DNA of 64,000 nt from assembly GCF_900187445.1 (NCBI RefSeq), contig NZ_FYEB01000004.1, positions 62,001 through 126,000 of the forward strand, in the 5' to 3' direction. The notes under the pieces were generated by a model, which was given only the letters and a program-made list of their open reading frames with translations, ran no database searches and was not told the DNA's origin. Position numbers and translations under genes: made by a program. Below are positions 27,293-36,620 of the stretch, piece after piece (the stretch's first letter is position 1; each line of letters begins with the position of its first letter). The stretch comes from Pseudomonas sp. Irchel s3b2. GTDB lineage: Bacteria; Pseudomonadota; Gammaproteobacteria; Pseudomonadales; Pseudomonadaceae.

Positions 27293-29725
27293 ATGTTCGA
27301 CGTGAAGAAAACCACCGCTAAAAATAACAAAGCATCCTGGCTGCCCCTCGCTCTCGCCTTGGCGGTCAGCTCGGCGCTGCCCCAAGCGTTCGCTGCCGAT
27401 GCCATTCATATTCAGGCGCAGCCGCTAGGTCAGGCCTTGAGTCAGCTGGGTCAGCAAACCTCGCTGCAGGTTTTTTTCAGCCCGGAACTGGTGGCCGGCA
27501 AACAGGCTCCGGCAGTCGACGGTAATCTCTCGCCGGAACAGGCTTTGCGCCAATTGCTGCAAGGCAGCGGTCTGGAATATCAGATTGATGAAGGCTCGGT
27601 GACCCTGATGCCAGCCCCGACTTCCGCTGCCAATGGCCCGCTGGAGTTGGGCGTGACCGACATCAAAGTGGTCGGCGACTGGCTGGGTGACGCCGACGCC
27701 GCCGTGGTGCAAAACCATCCCGGCGCGCGCACGGTGATCCGTCGTGAAGCCATGGTCGAGCAGGGCGCCATGAACGTTGGTGACGTGCTGCGTCGCGTAC
27801 CCGGCGTGCAAGTGCAGGACGCCAACGGCACCGGCGGCAGCGACATTTCCCTGAACGTCGGCGTGCGCGGCCTGACCTCGCGCCTGTCGCCACGCTCCAC
27901 CGTGCTGATCGACGGCGTGCCGGCCGCCTTCGCCCCTTATGGGCAACCGCAGCTGTCCATGGCACCGATTTCTTCCGGCAACCTCGACAGCATTGACGTG
28001 GTGCGTGGCGCCGGCTCGGTGCGTTATGGGCCGCAGAACGTCGGTGGCGTGATCAACTTCGTCACCCGCGCGATCCCGGAGAAAGCCACCGGTGAAATCG
28101 GCACCACCCTGGAAACCACCCAGCGCGGTGGCTGGAAACACATCGACACCGCGTTTCTCGGTGGCACCGCCGATAACGGCATGGGCGTGGCGCTGTTGTA
28201 TTCCGGCGTGAACGGCAACGGTTATCGCAAAAGCAACAACAGCAATGACATCGACGACGTGATCCTCAAAACCCACTGGGCGCCCACCGATCAGGACGAT
28301 TTCAGCCTCAATTTCCATTACTACGACGCCAGCGCCGACATGCCCGGCGGCCTGACGCAGAAGCAGTACGACGCCGATCCGTTCCAGTCCGACCGTGACC
28401 ATGACAACTTCAGCGGCCGCCGCAAGGATGTGTCTTTCAAGTGGATTCGGCAGATCGACGACCGCACCCAGGCCGAAGTGCTGACCTACTATTCCGACAG
28501 CTTCCGTGGCAGCACCATCGCCGCTCGCGACCAGAAAACTCTCAGTTCCTATCCGCGCACTTACTACACCTTCGGCATCGAACCGCGTGTGTCCCATGTG
28601 TTCGATCTGGGCCCGACCACTCAGGAAGCCAGCGTCGGTTATCGTTACTTGAAAGAAGGCATGCACGAAGAGGCGAGCCGTCTGGCGCTGGTGAACAATC
28701 AGCCGGTGGTCACCAAAACTTCCGATGGTCATGTGTTCCAGGATCGCACCGGGGGCACCGAAGCCCATGCTGTTTACATCGATGACAAGATCGACGTCGG
28801 CAACTGGACCGTGACCCCCGGCATCCGTTTTGAAAGCATCAGTACCGAATGGCACGACCGACCGGTGCTCGACACCGCTGGCAAGCCTGTGCAGGAAAAA
28901 CGCCGCAGCATCGACAGCAACGAACCGCTGCCGACCCTGAGCGTGATGTATCACATGTCCGAGGCCTGGAAACTGTTCGCCAACTACGAAACCTCGTTCG
29001 GCAGCCTGCAATATTTCCAGCTCGGTCAGGGTGGCTCGGGTGACAACACCGCCAACGGCCTGAACCCGGAAAAGGCCAAGACCTACGAGATCGGCACGCG
29101 CTACAACGATGACGTGTGGGGCGGGGAAGTGACGCTGTTCTACATCGACTTCGATAAAGAGTTGCAGTACATCAGCAACGATGTGGGCTGGACCAACCTC
29201 GGCGCCACCACACACCAAGGCCTTGAAGCCTCGGTGCACTACGACATGGCGGCGCTGGACCCACGGCTCGACGGCCTGACCGCCAATGCCGGTTTCACCT
29301 ACACGCGCGCCGTTTATGAAGGCGAGATTCCAGGCTTCAAGGGCCGTGACCTACCGTTCTACTCACGTCAGGTGGCGACTGCCGGCCTGCGTTACGACAT
29401 CAACCGCTGGACCTACAACCTCGATGCATTTGCCCAGTCCAAACAGCGCTCGCCGGGCACCGCGGTGAACGCTGATGGCAGTTTCAGCGGCAACTACATC
29501 ACCGAAGGCAGCGCGGACGGTCAGTACGGCGACATCCCGGGTTACGTCACCTGGAACGTGCGTGGCGGTTATGACTTCGGCTCGCAACTGTCGAACCTGA
29601 AAGTCGGAGCGGGGGTGAAGAACATTTTCGACAAGCAGTATTTCACCCGCTCCAGCGACAACAACTCGGGGAGGTACGTCGGCGCACCGCGCACGTTCTT
29701 CGTGCAGGCCAGCGTCGGTTTTTAA
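27293..29725 (+). CDS. fecA: TonB-dependent ferric citrate receptor FecA
   Basis: This 810-residue outer-membrane receptor has a signal peptide (cleavage after AFAAD region, about residue 34) and an STN signalling domain (about 38-95). The plug and 22-strand barrel follow, ending in Phe. Several blocks read almost as in E. coli FecA: VVGDWLGDA, RSTVLIDGVPAAFAPYGQPQ, VRYGPQNVGGVINFVTRAIP, GTEAHAVYIDDKIDVGNWTV. These resemblances make ferric dicitrate the likely ligand. The STN domain and the upstream fecIR pair mean it both transports and signals. It has an AGGA ribosome-binding site and an 88-bp gap after fecR that probably carries the FecI-dependent promoter. Confidence 0.92.
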   Translation: MFDVKKTTAKNNKASWLPLALALAVSSALPQAFAADAIHIQAQPLGQALSQLGQQTSLQVFFSPELVAGKQAPAVDGNLSPEQALRQLLQGSGLEYQIDEGSVTLMPAPTSAANGPLELGVTDIKVVGDWLGDADAAVVQNHPGARTVIRREAMVEQGAMNVGDVLRRVPGVQVQDANGTGGSDISLNVGVRGLTSRLSPRSTVLIDGVPAAFAPYGQPQLSMAPISSGNLDSIDVVRGAGSVRYGPQNVGGVINFVTRAIPEKATGEIGTTLETTQRGGWKHIDTAFLGGTADNGMGVALLYSGVNGNGYRKSNNSNDIDDVILKTHWAPTDQDDFSLNFHYYDASADMPGGLTQKQYDADPFQSDRDHDNFSGRRKDVSFKWIRQIDDRTQAEVLTYYSDSFRGSTIAARDQKTLSSYPRTYYTFGIEPRVSHVFDLGPTTQEASVGYRYLKEGMHEEASRLALVNNQPVVTKTSDGHVFQDRTGGTEAHAVYIDDKIDVGNWTVTPGIRFESISTEWHDRPVLDTAGKPVQEKRRSIDSNEPLPTLSVMYHMSEAWKLFANYETSFGSLQYFQLGQGGSGDNTANGLNPEKAKTYEIGTRYNDDVWGGEVTLFYIDFDKELQYISNDVGWTNLGATTHQGLEASVHYDMAALDPRLDGLTANAGFTYTRAVYEGEIPGFKGRDLPFYSRQVATAGLRYDINRWTYNLDAFAQSKQRSPGTAVNADGSFSGNYITEGSADGQYGDIPGYVTWNVRGGYDFGSQLSNLKVGAGVKNIFDKQYFTRSSDNNSGRYVGAPRTFFVQASVGF

Positions 29726-29742
29726 CGATTGAAGATCAAAAA

Positions 29743-29810
29743 ATCGCAGCCTTCGGCCGCTCCTACACGGAATATGCGTTTCCCCTGTAGGAGCTGCCGC
29801 AGGCTGCGAT
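29743..29810. terminator. Bidirectional terminator / REP-like hairpin between fecA and MFS gene
   Basis: ATCGCAGCCT (29743-29752) and AGGCTGCGAT (29801-29810) form a perfect 10-bp stem around an inner CGCTCCTAC/GTAGGAGC pair. A-rich DNA lies on the left and CTTTT on the right. The convergent genes suggest termination from both sides. It is a different palindrome family from most REPs here. Confidence 0.7.
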
Positions 29811-29819
29811 CTTTTCGCT

Positions 29820-30971
29820 TTAAACCTTCAACACCTTCCCGCCAATCGCCACGGCTACCAGCAACACCGCCATCAACCCAAAGGCAAAACTCAAACTGCT
29901 GCCATGGGCGATAAAGCCGATCACTGCAGGCCCGGCAAGAATCCCTGCATAGCCCAATGTAGTAATGGCCGGCACGGCAATGCTTTCCGGCATGACGGTC
30001 TGTTTGCCCACGGCGGTATAAAGCACCGGCACAATGTTCGAACAGCCTGCCCCTAGCAGTGCATAACCCACCAGCGCCGCTTCCCAACTCGGTGCGAACG
30101 TCGCCAGCGCCAGGCCTGCGGCGGCCGTCGATCCACCAAACACTATCACTCGTGTCGCACCGAGGCGCCGGACAATGGCATCGCCGGTCAAGCGCCCGAC
30201 GGTCATGGTCAGCGCAAACGCCGCGTAACCCAACCCTGCATACGCCGTGTCGAGCCCGCGCTCCTGCGCCAGGAATACCGCGCTCCAGTCGAGCGCCGCG
30301 CCTTCGGCCAAAAACACGATGAAACACATCCCGCCGATAAACAGCACGATGCCATGCGGCACGGCAAATGCCGGGCCGGAGCTTTCGCTGGCATAGGGCA
30401 ACAGATGCGGCGCGGCTTTGAGCAACGCCACCACCAGCAGCACGATCACCACCAGCATCGCCCCCAGCGGTGACATCCCCAAGCCGAGCAGGGCACTGAC
30501 ACCCGCCGCGCCGACGATTCCACCGAGGCTGAACAACCCATGAAACCCCGACATCATGGTCTTGCCGCTGGCCCGTTCGACGATCACCGCTTGCAGGTTC
30601 ACCGTCGAATCCACCGTGCCCAGGCCCGCGCCAAACATGAACAACGCCGCGATCAACGCGGGGATTGAAGACACCGTTGCCAACAGTGGCAATGCCGCAC
30701 AGATCAACAAGGTCCCGCCGCTCAACACCCGACGGCAGCCAAAACGCGAAGCCAGAATCCCGGCCATGGGCATCGCCAGAATCGAGCCCACCCCCAGACA
30801 CAGCAGCAACAGCCCTAGGGTTCCTTCATCCAGCCCGGCCCGCGCCTTGGCGTAAGGCACCAGTGGCGCCCAGGCCGCGATGCCGAAGCCGGCGATGAAA
30901 AAGGCGATGCGTGTGGACATCTGTTCCAGACGTCCGGGGACGAATGAGGCTTGGGTGTTGAGGTTGGTCAT
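29820..30971 (-). CDS. MFS transporter (YbjJ-like)
   Basis: This 383-residue carrier has 12 predicted hydrophobic segments and resembles the E. coli YbjJ group of the major facilitator superfamily. The N-terminal loop reads GFGIAAWAPLVPYAKARAGLDEGTLG, shown here in part. Substrate is unknown. ATG 30971 (MTNLNTQ) has AAGGA 6 nt upstream; an ATG at 31040 would add 23 unlikely residues. It is divergent from the DapF-like gene, with 168 bp between them for promoters. Confidence 0.85.
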   Translation of the reverse strand: MTNLNTQASFVPGRLEQMSTRIAFFIAGFGIAAWAPLVPYAKARAGLDEGTLGLLLLCLGVGSILAMPMAGILASRFGCRRVLSGGTLLICAALPLLATVSSIPALIAALFMFGAGLGTVDSTVNLQAVIVERASGKTMMSGFHGLFSLGGIVGAAGVSALLGLGMSPLGAMLVVIVLLVVALLKAAPHLLPYASESSGPAFAVPHGIVLFIGGMCFIVFLAEGAALDWSAVFLAQERGLDTAYAGLGYAAFALTMTVGRLTGDAIVRRLGATRVIVFGGSTAAAGLALATFAPSWEAALVGYALLGAGCSNIVPVLYTAVGKQTVMPESIAVPAITTLGYAGILAGPAVIGFIAHGSSLSFAFGLMAVLLVAVAIGGKVLKV

Positions 30972-31139
30972 ATCGATCCTTGGCAAAAAACATCGCGTCC
31001 CCGAGGGACAGTGAACAATCGCACTGGGTTCGATCATCACGTCCGGATGGGGTTGCAGTCAGGCAGGCTGACATCCTTGCACAGCCAGCCGCTGTTTCGC
31101 GATATTGTCGACGGATCAATTGCTCATACAGGAGATGCC

Positions 31140-32132
31140 ATGACGCGGATGTACGATGCTCGAGGCAATATCTACGCGGTCGTGACGCCGGACGATGTGC
31201 GCAGAAGTGGTATCGAACTGCCTGAACTGGCCAGCCATGCCGCGCAAACCCGTGAGGCCTGGGCGTCGTCGGCCGTAGAGGCGTTCTGCAGCTGGGTTCC
31301 CGGTACACAACCGCCCGGCAGCAAGGCGCATCGCTGCGACGGTCTGCTGGTGGGGCCGTTTCAAGCTGCGCCGCCCTTTGACCTGTTAATCGTCAACACC
31401 GATGGCACCTTGGCCGAGCGCAGTGGCAATGGGCTGACGATTTTTTCCCAGGCCCTTGGTGAGCAAGGGCTGATGCCGACGAAAGAGGCTTGTCTGCTCC
31501 GGGTTCATCACGACAAGAGCGATGCGGTTTCGCCGGTGGAGACTTCAGTGAAACCCGCTGAAATCGATGGCGTGCAAGGGTTCTGGCTGGACCTGGGACA
31601 GCCATCGTTCGGGCCTGAAGCGGTGGGCGCGCAAGGCGTGGAACCCGTGATGTTGAAGGGGCGCGAAGTCAGTCATGTACGGCCATTGTCCGCGCTCGAT
31701 CCTGCCTGGAACCGCAGCCAGTTCGTGCGTATCGGCAATCCGCATTGCGTGACGTTGGTGACAGACGCCGATGCGTTGCCGAGTAACGCGCAGATGCGCG
31801 AGTCGGCGTTGGCCGAAGGATTGACCTGCATCGCCTATACCATGCCGACCGGGGCAGGGCAGCCGTGTCCGGCGGGTGTGAACCTGCAATGGGCGATGCT
31901 TGAATCCGAGGGGCGAATCGTTGCGCGGGTGTTCGAGCGCGGCGAAGGGCCGACCGCGTCGTCGGGCACCAGCGCCAGTGCGGTGGCGTGCGCGGCGTGG
32001 CGAGTGGGGTGGGTGGCGGCGGGTGAGGTGAAGGTGGTCATGCCTGGCGGCACGGCGCCGATTTTGCTGGAAGAAATAGATGGCGAATTGAGTCGGGTGA
32101 GGTTGTTTGGTACGGCGCGGTTGATGGGTTGA
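31140..32132 (+). CDS. Diaminopimelate-epimerase-fold protein lacking both catalytic cysteines
   Basis: This 330-residue protein has the two-lobed DapF fold. It can be recognised from FDLLIVNTDGTLAERSGNGLTIF, GNPHCVTLV and ERGEGPTASSGTSASAVAC, given as separate segments. In genuine DapF the two active-site cysteines precede GNG and GTGA; here both positions are Ser (SGNG and SSGTS). Epimerisation of diaminopimelate by the usual two-thiol mechanism is therefore unlikely. It may be a dehydratase, isomerase or non-catalytic relative. ATG 31140 has AGGAG 6 nt upstream. Automatic annotation as dapF would be misleading. Confidence 0.8.
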   Translation: MTRMYDARGNIYAVVTPDDVRRSGIELPELASHAAQTREAWASSAVEAFCSWVPGTQPPGSKAHRCDGLLVGPFQAAPPFDLLIVNTDGTLAERSGNGLTIFSQALGEQGLMPTKEACLLRVHHDKSDAVSPVETSVKPAEIDGVQGFWLDLGQPSFGPEAVGAQGVEPVMLKGREVSHVRPLSALDPAWNRSQFVRIGNPHCVTLVTDADALPSNAQMRESALAEGLTCIAYTMPTGAGQPCPAGVNLQWAMLESEGRIVARVFERGEGPTASSGTSASAVACAAWRVGWVAAGEVKVVMPGGTAPILLEEIDGELSRVRLFGTARLMG

Positions 32133-32143
32133 ATTCAAGATCC

Positions 32144-32206
32144 CTTCGCGGGCAAGCTCCTACAAGGATTAGCGCAGATCTGTAGGAGCGAGGCTTGCCC
32201 GTGAAG
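32144..32206. repeat. REP pair between DapF-like and codA genes
   Basis: TTCGCGGGCAAGCTCCTACA and TGTAGGAGCGAGGCTTGCCCG form an inverted pair in the convergent gap, likely terminating both flanking genes. Confidence 0.8.
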
Positions 32207-32229
32207 AGGCCCGTCTGGTCAGCGACTTT

Positions 32230-33474
32230 CTAAAGCTGATCCGCCCATTCCACCACCGGCATCTGCCGCTTCATCAACACCTTGCCCCCGCGAACCGAAT
32301 ACAGCGGCAAACCCTGGCTGCGAATCACCTCATAATCACTGTCCGCCGACAGAATCAACAGATTCGCCGGTCGCCCTTGTTCCAGCCCATAACGATCGCC
32401 CAGGTTCATGGCCTTGGCACTGTTGTCGGTCACCAGGTCGAGCGCACTTTGCAGATTGCGATAACCGAGCATATGGCAGATGTGCAACCCAGCCTCGAGC
32501 ACCCTCAAGATGTTGCCGTTACCCAGCGGATACCACGGATCGACGATCGAATCCTGGCCGAAGCACACATTCATCCCCGCTTCGAGCAACTCATTCACCC
32601 GGGTCACGCCACGGCGTTTCGGGAAGTTATCGAAGCGTCCTTGCAGGTGAATGCTTTCGGTCGGGCAGGAGACAAAGCTGATCCCCGAATGCCCGAGCAG
32701 CCGAAAGAGTTTGGCGCAGTAGGCGTTGTCGTAAGAGCCCATGGCCGTGGTGTGGCTGGCGGTGACGCGCGAACCCATGTCGCGGCTGCGGGCCTCTTCG
32801 GCAAGCACCTCAAGGAAGCGTGAGTGCGGGTCGTCGGTTTCGTCGCAATGCACGTCCACCAGACAACCTGTGCGTTCGGCCAGGTCCATGAGGAACTTCA
32901 CTGAGCTCACGCCCTGATCCCGGGTGTACTCGAAATGCGGAATGCCCCCGACTACATCGGCGCCCAGGCGGATCGCTTCTTCCATCAGCTCCCGGCCGTT
33001 GCGGTACGACTCGATGCCCTCCTGAGGAAACGCGACGATCTGCAGGTCGATCAGGTGGCGGCTTTCTTCGCGGACTTCGAGCATCGCCTTGAGCGCGGTC
33101 AGTTCCGGGTCAGTGACGTCGACGTGGGTGCGCACATGCTGAATGCCATGGGCGGCGAGGGTCTGGATGGTCTTCTTGGCGCGGGTCTTGGTGTCTTCCT
33201 GAGTGATGGTCGCCTTGCGCTCGCCCCAGCACTCGATGCCTTCGAACAGCGTGCCGCTCATGTTCCAGCGCGGTTCGCCGGCGGTCAGGGTGGCATCGAG
33301 GTGAATGTGCGGCTCGACGAAGGGCGGCACCACCAGATTGCCACCGGCGTCCAGGTCATCAGGCCCCAGGGACGGAGCTTCGGTTTGCCGGGCGATGGTA
33401 TGAATCAGGCCGTTTTCCAGGTGCAACTCATGCAGGCCTTCTTGGTTGCGTAGGCGGGCGTTGATGATGTGCAT
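32230..33474 (-). CDS. codA: Cytosine deaminase
   Basis: This 414-residue amidohydrolase deaminates cytosine to uracil for pyrimidine salvage. Metal-binding and catalytic motifs are in CodA order: HIHLDAT near the N-terminus, HCDETDD in the middle, then SHTTAMGSYD, and FGQDSIVDPWYPLGNGN near residue 310 with the metal-site Asp. ATG 33474 is preferred over 33525 because it has AAGGA upstream and gives the usual N-terminus. It follows codB by 13 bp, forming codBA as in E. coli. Confidence 0.94.
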   Translation of the reverse strand: MHIINARLRNQEGLHELHLENGLIHTIARQTEAPSLGPDDLDAGGNLVVPPFVEPHIHLDATLTAGEPRWNMSGTLFEGIECWGERKATITQEDTKTRAKKTIQTLAAHGIQHVRTHVDVTDPELTALKAMLEVREESRHLIDLQIVAFPQEGIESYRNGRELMEEAIRLGADVVGGIPHFEYTRDQGVSSVKFLMDLAERTGCLVDVHCDETDDPHSRFLEVLAEEARSRDMGSRVTASHTTAMGSYDNAYCAKLFRLLGHSGISFVSCPTESIHLQGRFDNFPKRRGVTRVNELLEAGMNVCFGQDSIVDPWYPLGNGNILRVLEAGLHICHMLGYRNLQSALDLVTDNSAKAMNLGDRYGLEQGRPANLLILSADSDYEVIRSQGLPLYSVRGGKVLMKRQMPVVEWADQL

Positions 33475-33487
33475 CAGGCGAATCCTT

Positions 33488-34759
33488 TTAGAGATCTTGT
33501 AGTGGTGCGTCGGCGGTACGGGCACCCAGTACCCCGGTCAATAGCACATACGTTAGCGCGGCGGCGGCAATCCCTACCAGCGGCGCGACCCACGGCGAGC
33601 TGAAGGCGGCGACTGTGCCGACCGCGTAAGCGCTCAGACCCGGCCAGTTGAACGCGGGCAACTGTGTGTCGGCCAGGCGGGGGTAGCGGCCACGATAGCG
33701 GAAGAAAAAGTCGGCCATGATCACTCCGCCAATCGGCGGAATCACCGTGCCCAGCAGAATCAGATAGGGCACCAGCATGTCATACATGCCCAGTAGCGCC
33801 AGCAGCGTGCCGATCACCGCGCCAGCCAGGGTCACGGTTTTGCGCCGGCCCGTACGTAGCAGGTTGCAACCAGCGACGGCGAAGTTGTAGATGGTGTTGT
33901 CCTGGGTGCTCCAGATGTTGAGCAGCAACATCGCCATCGCCGCCATGGCGAAGCCTTGCAACAGCAGCACTTCGACCACGTCCGGTTGCTGATAGACGAT
34001 GGCGCCGTAGGCACCGATCAACACCATCAGACCGTTGCCGACGAAGAAGCCGATCAGGCTCGCCAGCACCGCAACCCGCGCCGAACGGGAGAAGCGTGTC
34101 CAGTTGGTTGCTTGCGTCGCCCCGCTGACGAACGTGCCGAACACCAGCGTAATCGCGGTCGACCAATCCAGCGTTCCTGTCGGAACCACTGCGAGCAAGC
34201 CCTCAAGCCCGCCGACCTTCACCGTCGCGACCCACATCGACAGCATCAGCAGCAACATCATCGCGGGTACGGCGATGTACGACAGAATCTCCAGCCCGCG
34301 ATAGCCGATGTATGCCGTGGCGCAGAAGCCCAGGCCGAACAGCACCATCAAGCCCAGAACGGTGCCCTCACTCAGTTCGAAATACTTGCCGAGTACGACG
34401 GCCGCGGTCGCCGTGCCCCAGGCGTACCAGCCGATCTGGGTGAAGCCGAGGATCAGGTCGCTGAGTTTGCTGCCCACTTCACCGAAGCAGAAACGTCCCA
34501 TCAACACTGAATTGAGGCCGCTTTTGAAGGCGATGTAGCCCAGCCCCGCGGCGTAGATCCCCAGCAGCAGATTGCCGACGATAATCACCGCCATCATCTC
34601 GCCGAAACTGAACGCCACACCGAGCTTGCCGCCGGCAAACATGGTCGCGGTGAAGAAGGTAAAACCCAGTAGCACCATGGCGGTGGAGGCAAGTCCCTTG
34701 CGGGCATGCATCGGGACTTCGCTGAGAGGGTAATCGTTGCCGGGATCGTTCTGCGTCAT
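33488..34759 (-). CDS. codB: Cytosine permease
   Basis: This 423-residue nucleobase:cation symporter-1 family permease has 12 hydrophobic segments. Family segments include SLPAM-like PLSEVPMHARKGLASTAMVL at the N-terminus and GWYAWGTATAAVVLGK in helix 3. It imports cytosine for the deaminase encoded downstream. It is the first gene of codBA. The 180 bp upstream contain no visible gene and presumably the promoter, plus one solitary REP half (GTGGGAGCGAGCTTGTGGCG near 34908). Confidence 0.94.
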   Translation of the reverse strand: MTQNDPGNDYPLSEVPMHARKGLASTAMVLLGFTFFTATMFAGGKLGVAFSFGEMMAVIIVGNLLLGIYAAGLGYIAFKSGLNSVLMGRFCFGEVGSKLSDLILGFTQIGWYAWGTATAAVVLGKYFELSEGTVLGLMVLFGLGFCATAYIGYRGLEILSYIAVPAMMLLLMLSMWVATVKVGGLEGLLAVVPTGTLDWSTAITLVFGTFVSGATQATNWTRFSRSARVAVLASLIGFFVGNGLMVLIGAYGAIVYQQPDVVEVLLLQGFAMAAMAMLLLNIWSTQDNTIYNFAVAGCNLLRTGRRKTVTLAGAVIGTLLALLGMYDMLVPYLILLGTVIPPIGGVIMADFFFRYRGRYPRLADTQLPAFNWPGLSAYAVGTVAAFSSPWVAPLVGIAAAALTYVLLTGVLGARTADAPLQDL

Positions 34760-34940
34760 GTGGCGTTCCTTGCTGGATGGAGACGCGGAGGGTGTTGCAG
34801 TGCTCGTGCCAATGGCGCGAGGGTGTTGTTATTTATAGACGAACAGGCGGATTTGGCCCGCAGAGGGCTCGAAAGCGGTGCATCTGAAGGAGCACATGTA
34901 CCCATGTGGGAGCGAGCTTGTGGCGAGGGGGGTCCATCGA

Positions 34941-35771
34941 TCAGGCGTTCTGTGCAAACGGCAAAAACCGTAACAGCGCCGCCACAATCGCCTCCGGCGC
35001 ATCCTCCTGAACCAGATGCCCGGCATTGGGAATGGCATGAAACTGCGACCCCGCAATCATCTGATGCAACGCCCGTCCGCGCTCGATGGGAATCCACTGA
35101 TCGTCCTCCCCCCAAAGAATCTGCACCGGGCAGCGAACCGTCGGGTACAACCCTTCGATCTCGCGGGTAAAACGTTCATCCATCTGCGCGATCTGCCGAT
35201 AGAACGCCGCTTGCCCCTGATCTCCGAGCCAGGGTCGCACGTAGGGCGCCAATTCGTGATCGGGAATTTCGCGCTTGATCGCGCCACGAATATAGGTCGG
35301 CACAATCGCCTGCTGAATGTAATCGGGCAGTCCACTAAACGCCGCTTCATGCTGACGCACATGCTGCACGAACGGCGAACCCCAGGGCGACAGCGCCACT
35401 GGATCGATCAGTGTCAGGCTGCGGTAATCCTTGCCGTTGAGCAGATGGGCGCGCAATGCGGTGGCACCGCCGAAATCGTGGGCCACCACGTCTGGCCGTT
35501 CCAGGCCCCAGTGCTCCAACAATTGCGTCAACAGTTGGTTTTGTACGCCCAGCGACACATCGCCGTCCGGCTGTGCGGATAGCCCGTAACCCAGCAGATC
35601 GAAGTAGTGCACGCGGTGGGTGGTGATGAAGTGCGGCGCAATCCGGTGCCACACATAAGAAGAGAAGGGCGTGCCATGCACGAACACCAGCGGCGGGCCG
35701 TCGCCACGTACGGCGAAGCGAACGGAGTGTCCGTTGAAGCGATAGGTCTGAGCCTGCGGCCAGTCAGCCAT
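34941..35771 (-). CDS. Alpha/beta hydrolase with Asp nucleophile (haloalkane dehalogenase/epoxide hydrolase group)
   Basis: This 276-residue alpha/beta hydrolase has an oxyanion segment VFVHGTPFSSYVW. The nucleophile elbow is VVAHDFGG, with D99 where esterases have Ser. The acid residue lies in WGEDDQWIP and the catalytic His in NAGHLVQEDAP. An Asp nucleophile is typical of haloalkane dehalogenases, fluoroacetate dehalogenases and epoxide hydrolases, so C-halogen or epoxide hydrolysis is likelier than ester cleavage. ATG 35771 has GAGGA upstream. Substrate unknown. Confidence 0.85.
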   Translation of the reverse strand: MADWPQAQTYRFNGHSVRFAVRGDGPPLVFVHGTPFSSYVWHRIAPHFITTHRVHYFDLLGYGLSAQPDGDVSLGVQNQLLTQLLEHWGLERPDVVAHDFGGATALRAHLLNGKDYRSLTLIDPVALSPWGSPFVQHVRQHEAAFSGLPDYIQQAIVPTYIRGAIKREIPDHELAPYVRPWLGDQGQAAFYRQIAQMDERFTREIEGLYPTVRCPVQILWGEDDQWIPIERGRALHQMIAGSQFHAIPNAGHLVQEDAPEAIVAALLRFLPFAQNA

Positions 35772-35818
35772 GGGAGCGTCCTCTTGGCATGTGCGAGCCA
35801 AGAAGCATAGGCATAAAA

Positions 35819-35840
35819 AAACAGCCATTGAAGGCTGTTT
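35819..35840 (-). terminator. Rho-independent terminator after queD
   Basis: AAACAGCC (35819-35826) and GGCTGTTT (35833-35840) form an 8-bp stem. On the minus strand the stem is followed by a T run, so it terminates transcripts from queD. Confidence 0.8.
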
Positions 35841-35870
35841 CTCTATTCACTGACGAAACGCATTTCCTCT

Positions 35871-35962
35871 CTGTAGGAGCGAGCTTGCTCGCGAAGGCGG
35901 CGGCACAGTCAACATCGATGTCGCCTGACATGCCGCCTTCGCGAGCAAGCTCGCTCCTACAG
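35871..35962. repeat. REP inverted pair (GTAGGAGCGAGCTTGCTCGCGAA type)
   Basis: CTGTAGGAGCGAGCTTGCTC at the left has its reverse complement at the right end; about 46 bp lie between. The pair forms a long imperfect hairpin just after the queD stop. Confidence 0.9.
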
Positions 35963-35966
35963 CGGT

Positions 35967-36323
35967 TTATTCACCGCGATAGATGCAACCGCTGGTGCAG
36001 GTCTCGTGGATACGAATCGCGCTGAGTTCCGGCAGCAGGGGCTTCAATTCAGTCCAGATCCACTTGGCCAGCACTTCGCTGGTCGGGTTTTCCAGGCCGG
36101 GAATGTCGTTCAGGTAGTTGTGGTCGAGGCGCTCGTAGAGCGGCTTGAAGATCGCCTTGATTTCCGAGAAGTCGCGGATCCAGCCCGTGTGCGGATCGAG
36201 GTCGCCGCTCAGGTGAATCGCCACTTTGAACGAGTGACCGTGCAGGCGACCGCACTTGTGGCCGTCCGGCACGTGGGGCAGGCGGTGGGCAGACTCGAAG
36301 GTAAATTCTTTGAAGATTTCCAC
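35967..36323 (-). CDS. queD: 6-carboxytetrahydropterin synthase QueD
   Basis: This 118-residue enzyme of the PTPS/QueD family converts dihydroneopterin triphosphate to 6-carboxy-tetrahydropterin in queuosine/7-deazaguanine synthesis. Zinc ligands are H13, H28 and H30 (SAHRL and CGRLHGHSF); C24 is the catalytic Cys. Later segments LDHNYLND and [11 protein letters not shown] fit the family. The start is GTG 36323. It is followed by a REP pair and a clear terminator, so it is probably monocistronic. The 297 bp upstream show no gene. Confidence 0.93.
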   Translation of the reverse strand: MEIFKEFTFESAHRLPHVPDGHKCGRLHGHSFKVAIHLSGDLDPHTGWIRDFSEIKAIFKPLYERLDHNYLNDIPGLENPTSEVLAKWIWTELKPLLPELSAIRIHETCTSGCIYRGE

Positions 36324-36620
36324 AGTGATGTTCAGCTCTGTCAGGTGGCGATCGCCGCGGCGATGGGGGCAGGTGGCGAGTTTACCAGAGCGCTGGGCAA
36401 AACACTGACTAAAGGGTCAGCAAGCGCTCGCCAAGGCGACCGTTGGCGGCCAGTTTGATGTGGTCGCGGTCATACCGGTCTCGATGTCTGGCTCCTACCG
36501 GGATTTGTGTGTGCCGGTGATGTCGCATTGCAATTGCCAGTGATGGCAATTCAGTTTCAGTTAAGTTCGAATCACTAAGGTAGCTCTCGTAGCAACACAT
36601 AAAAAAATACGGAGACACCC

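Noticed and set aside
27425..29239. 604-codon minus-strand frame inside fecA
   Set aside because: The plus strand clearly encodes FecA with conserved motifs; the antisense frame has no family features.
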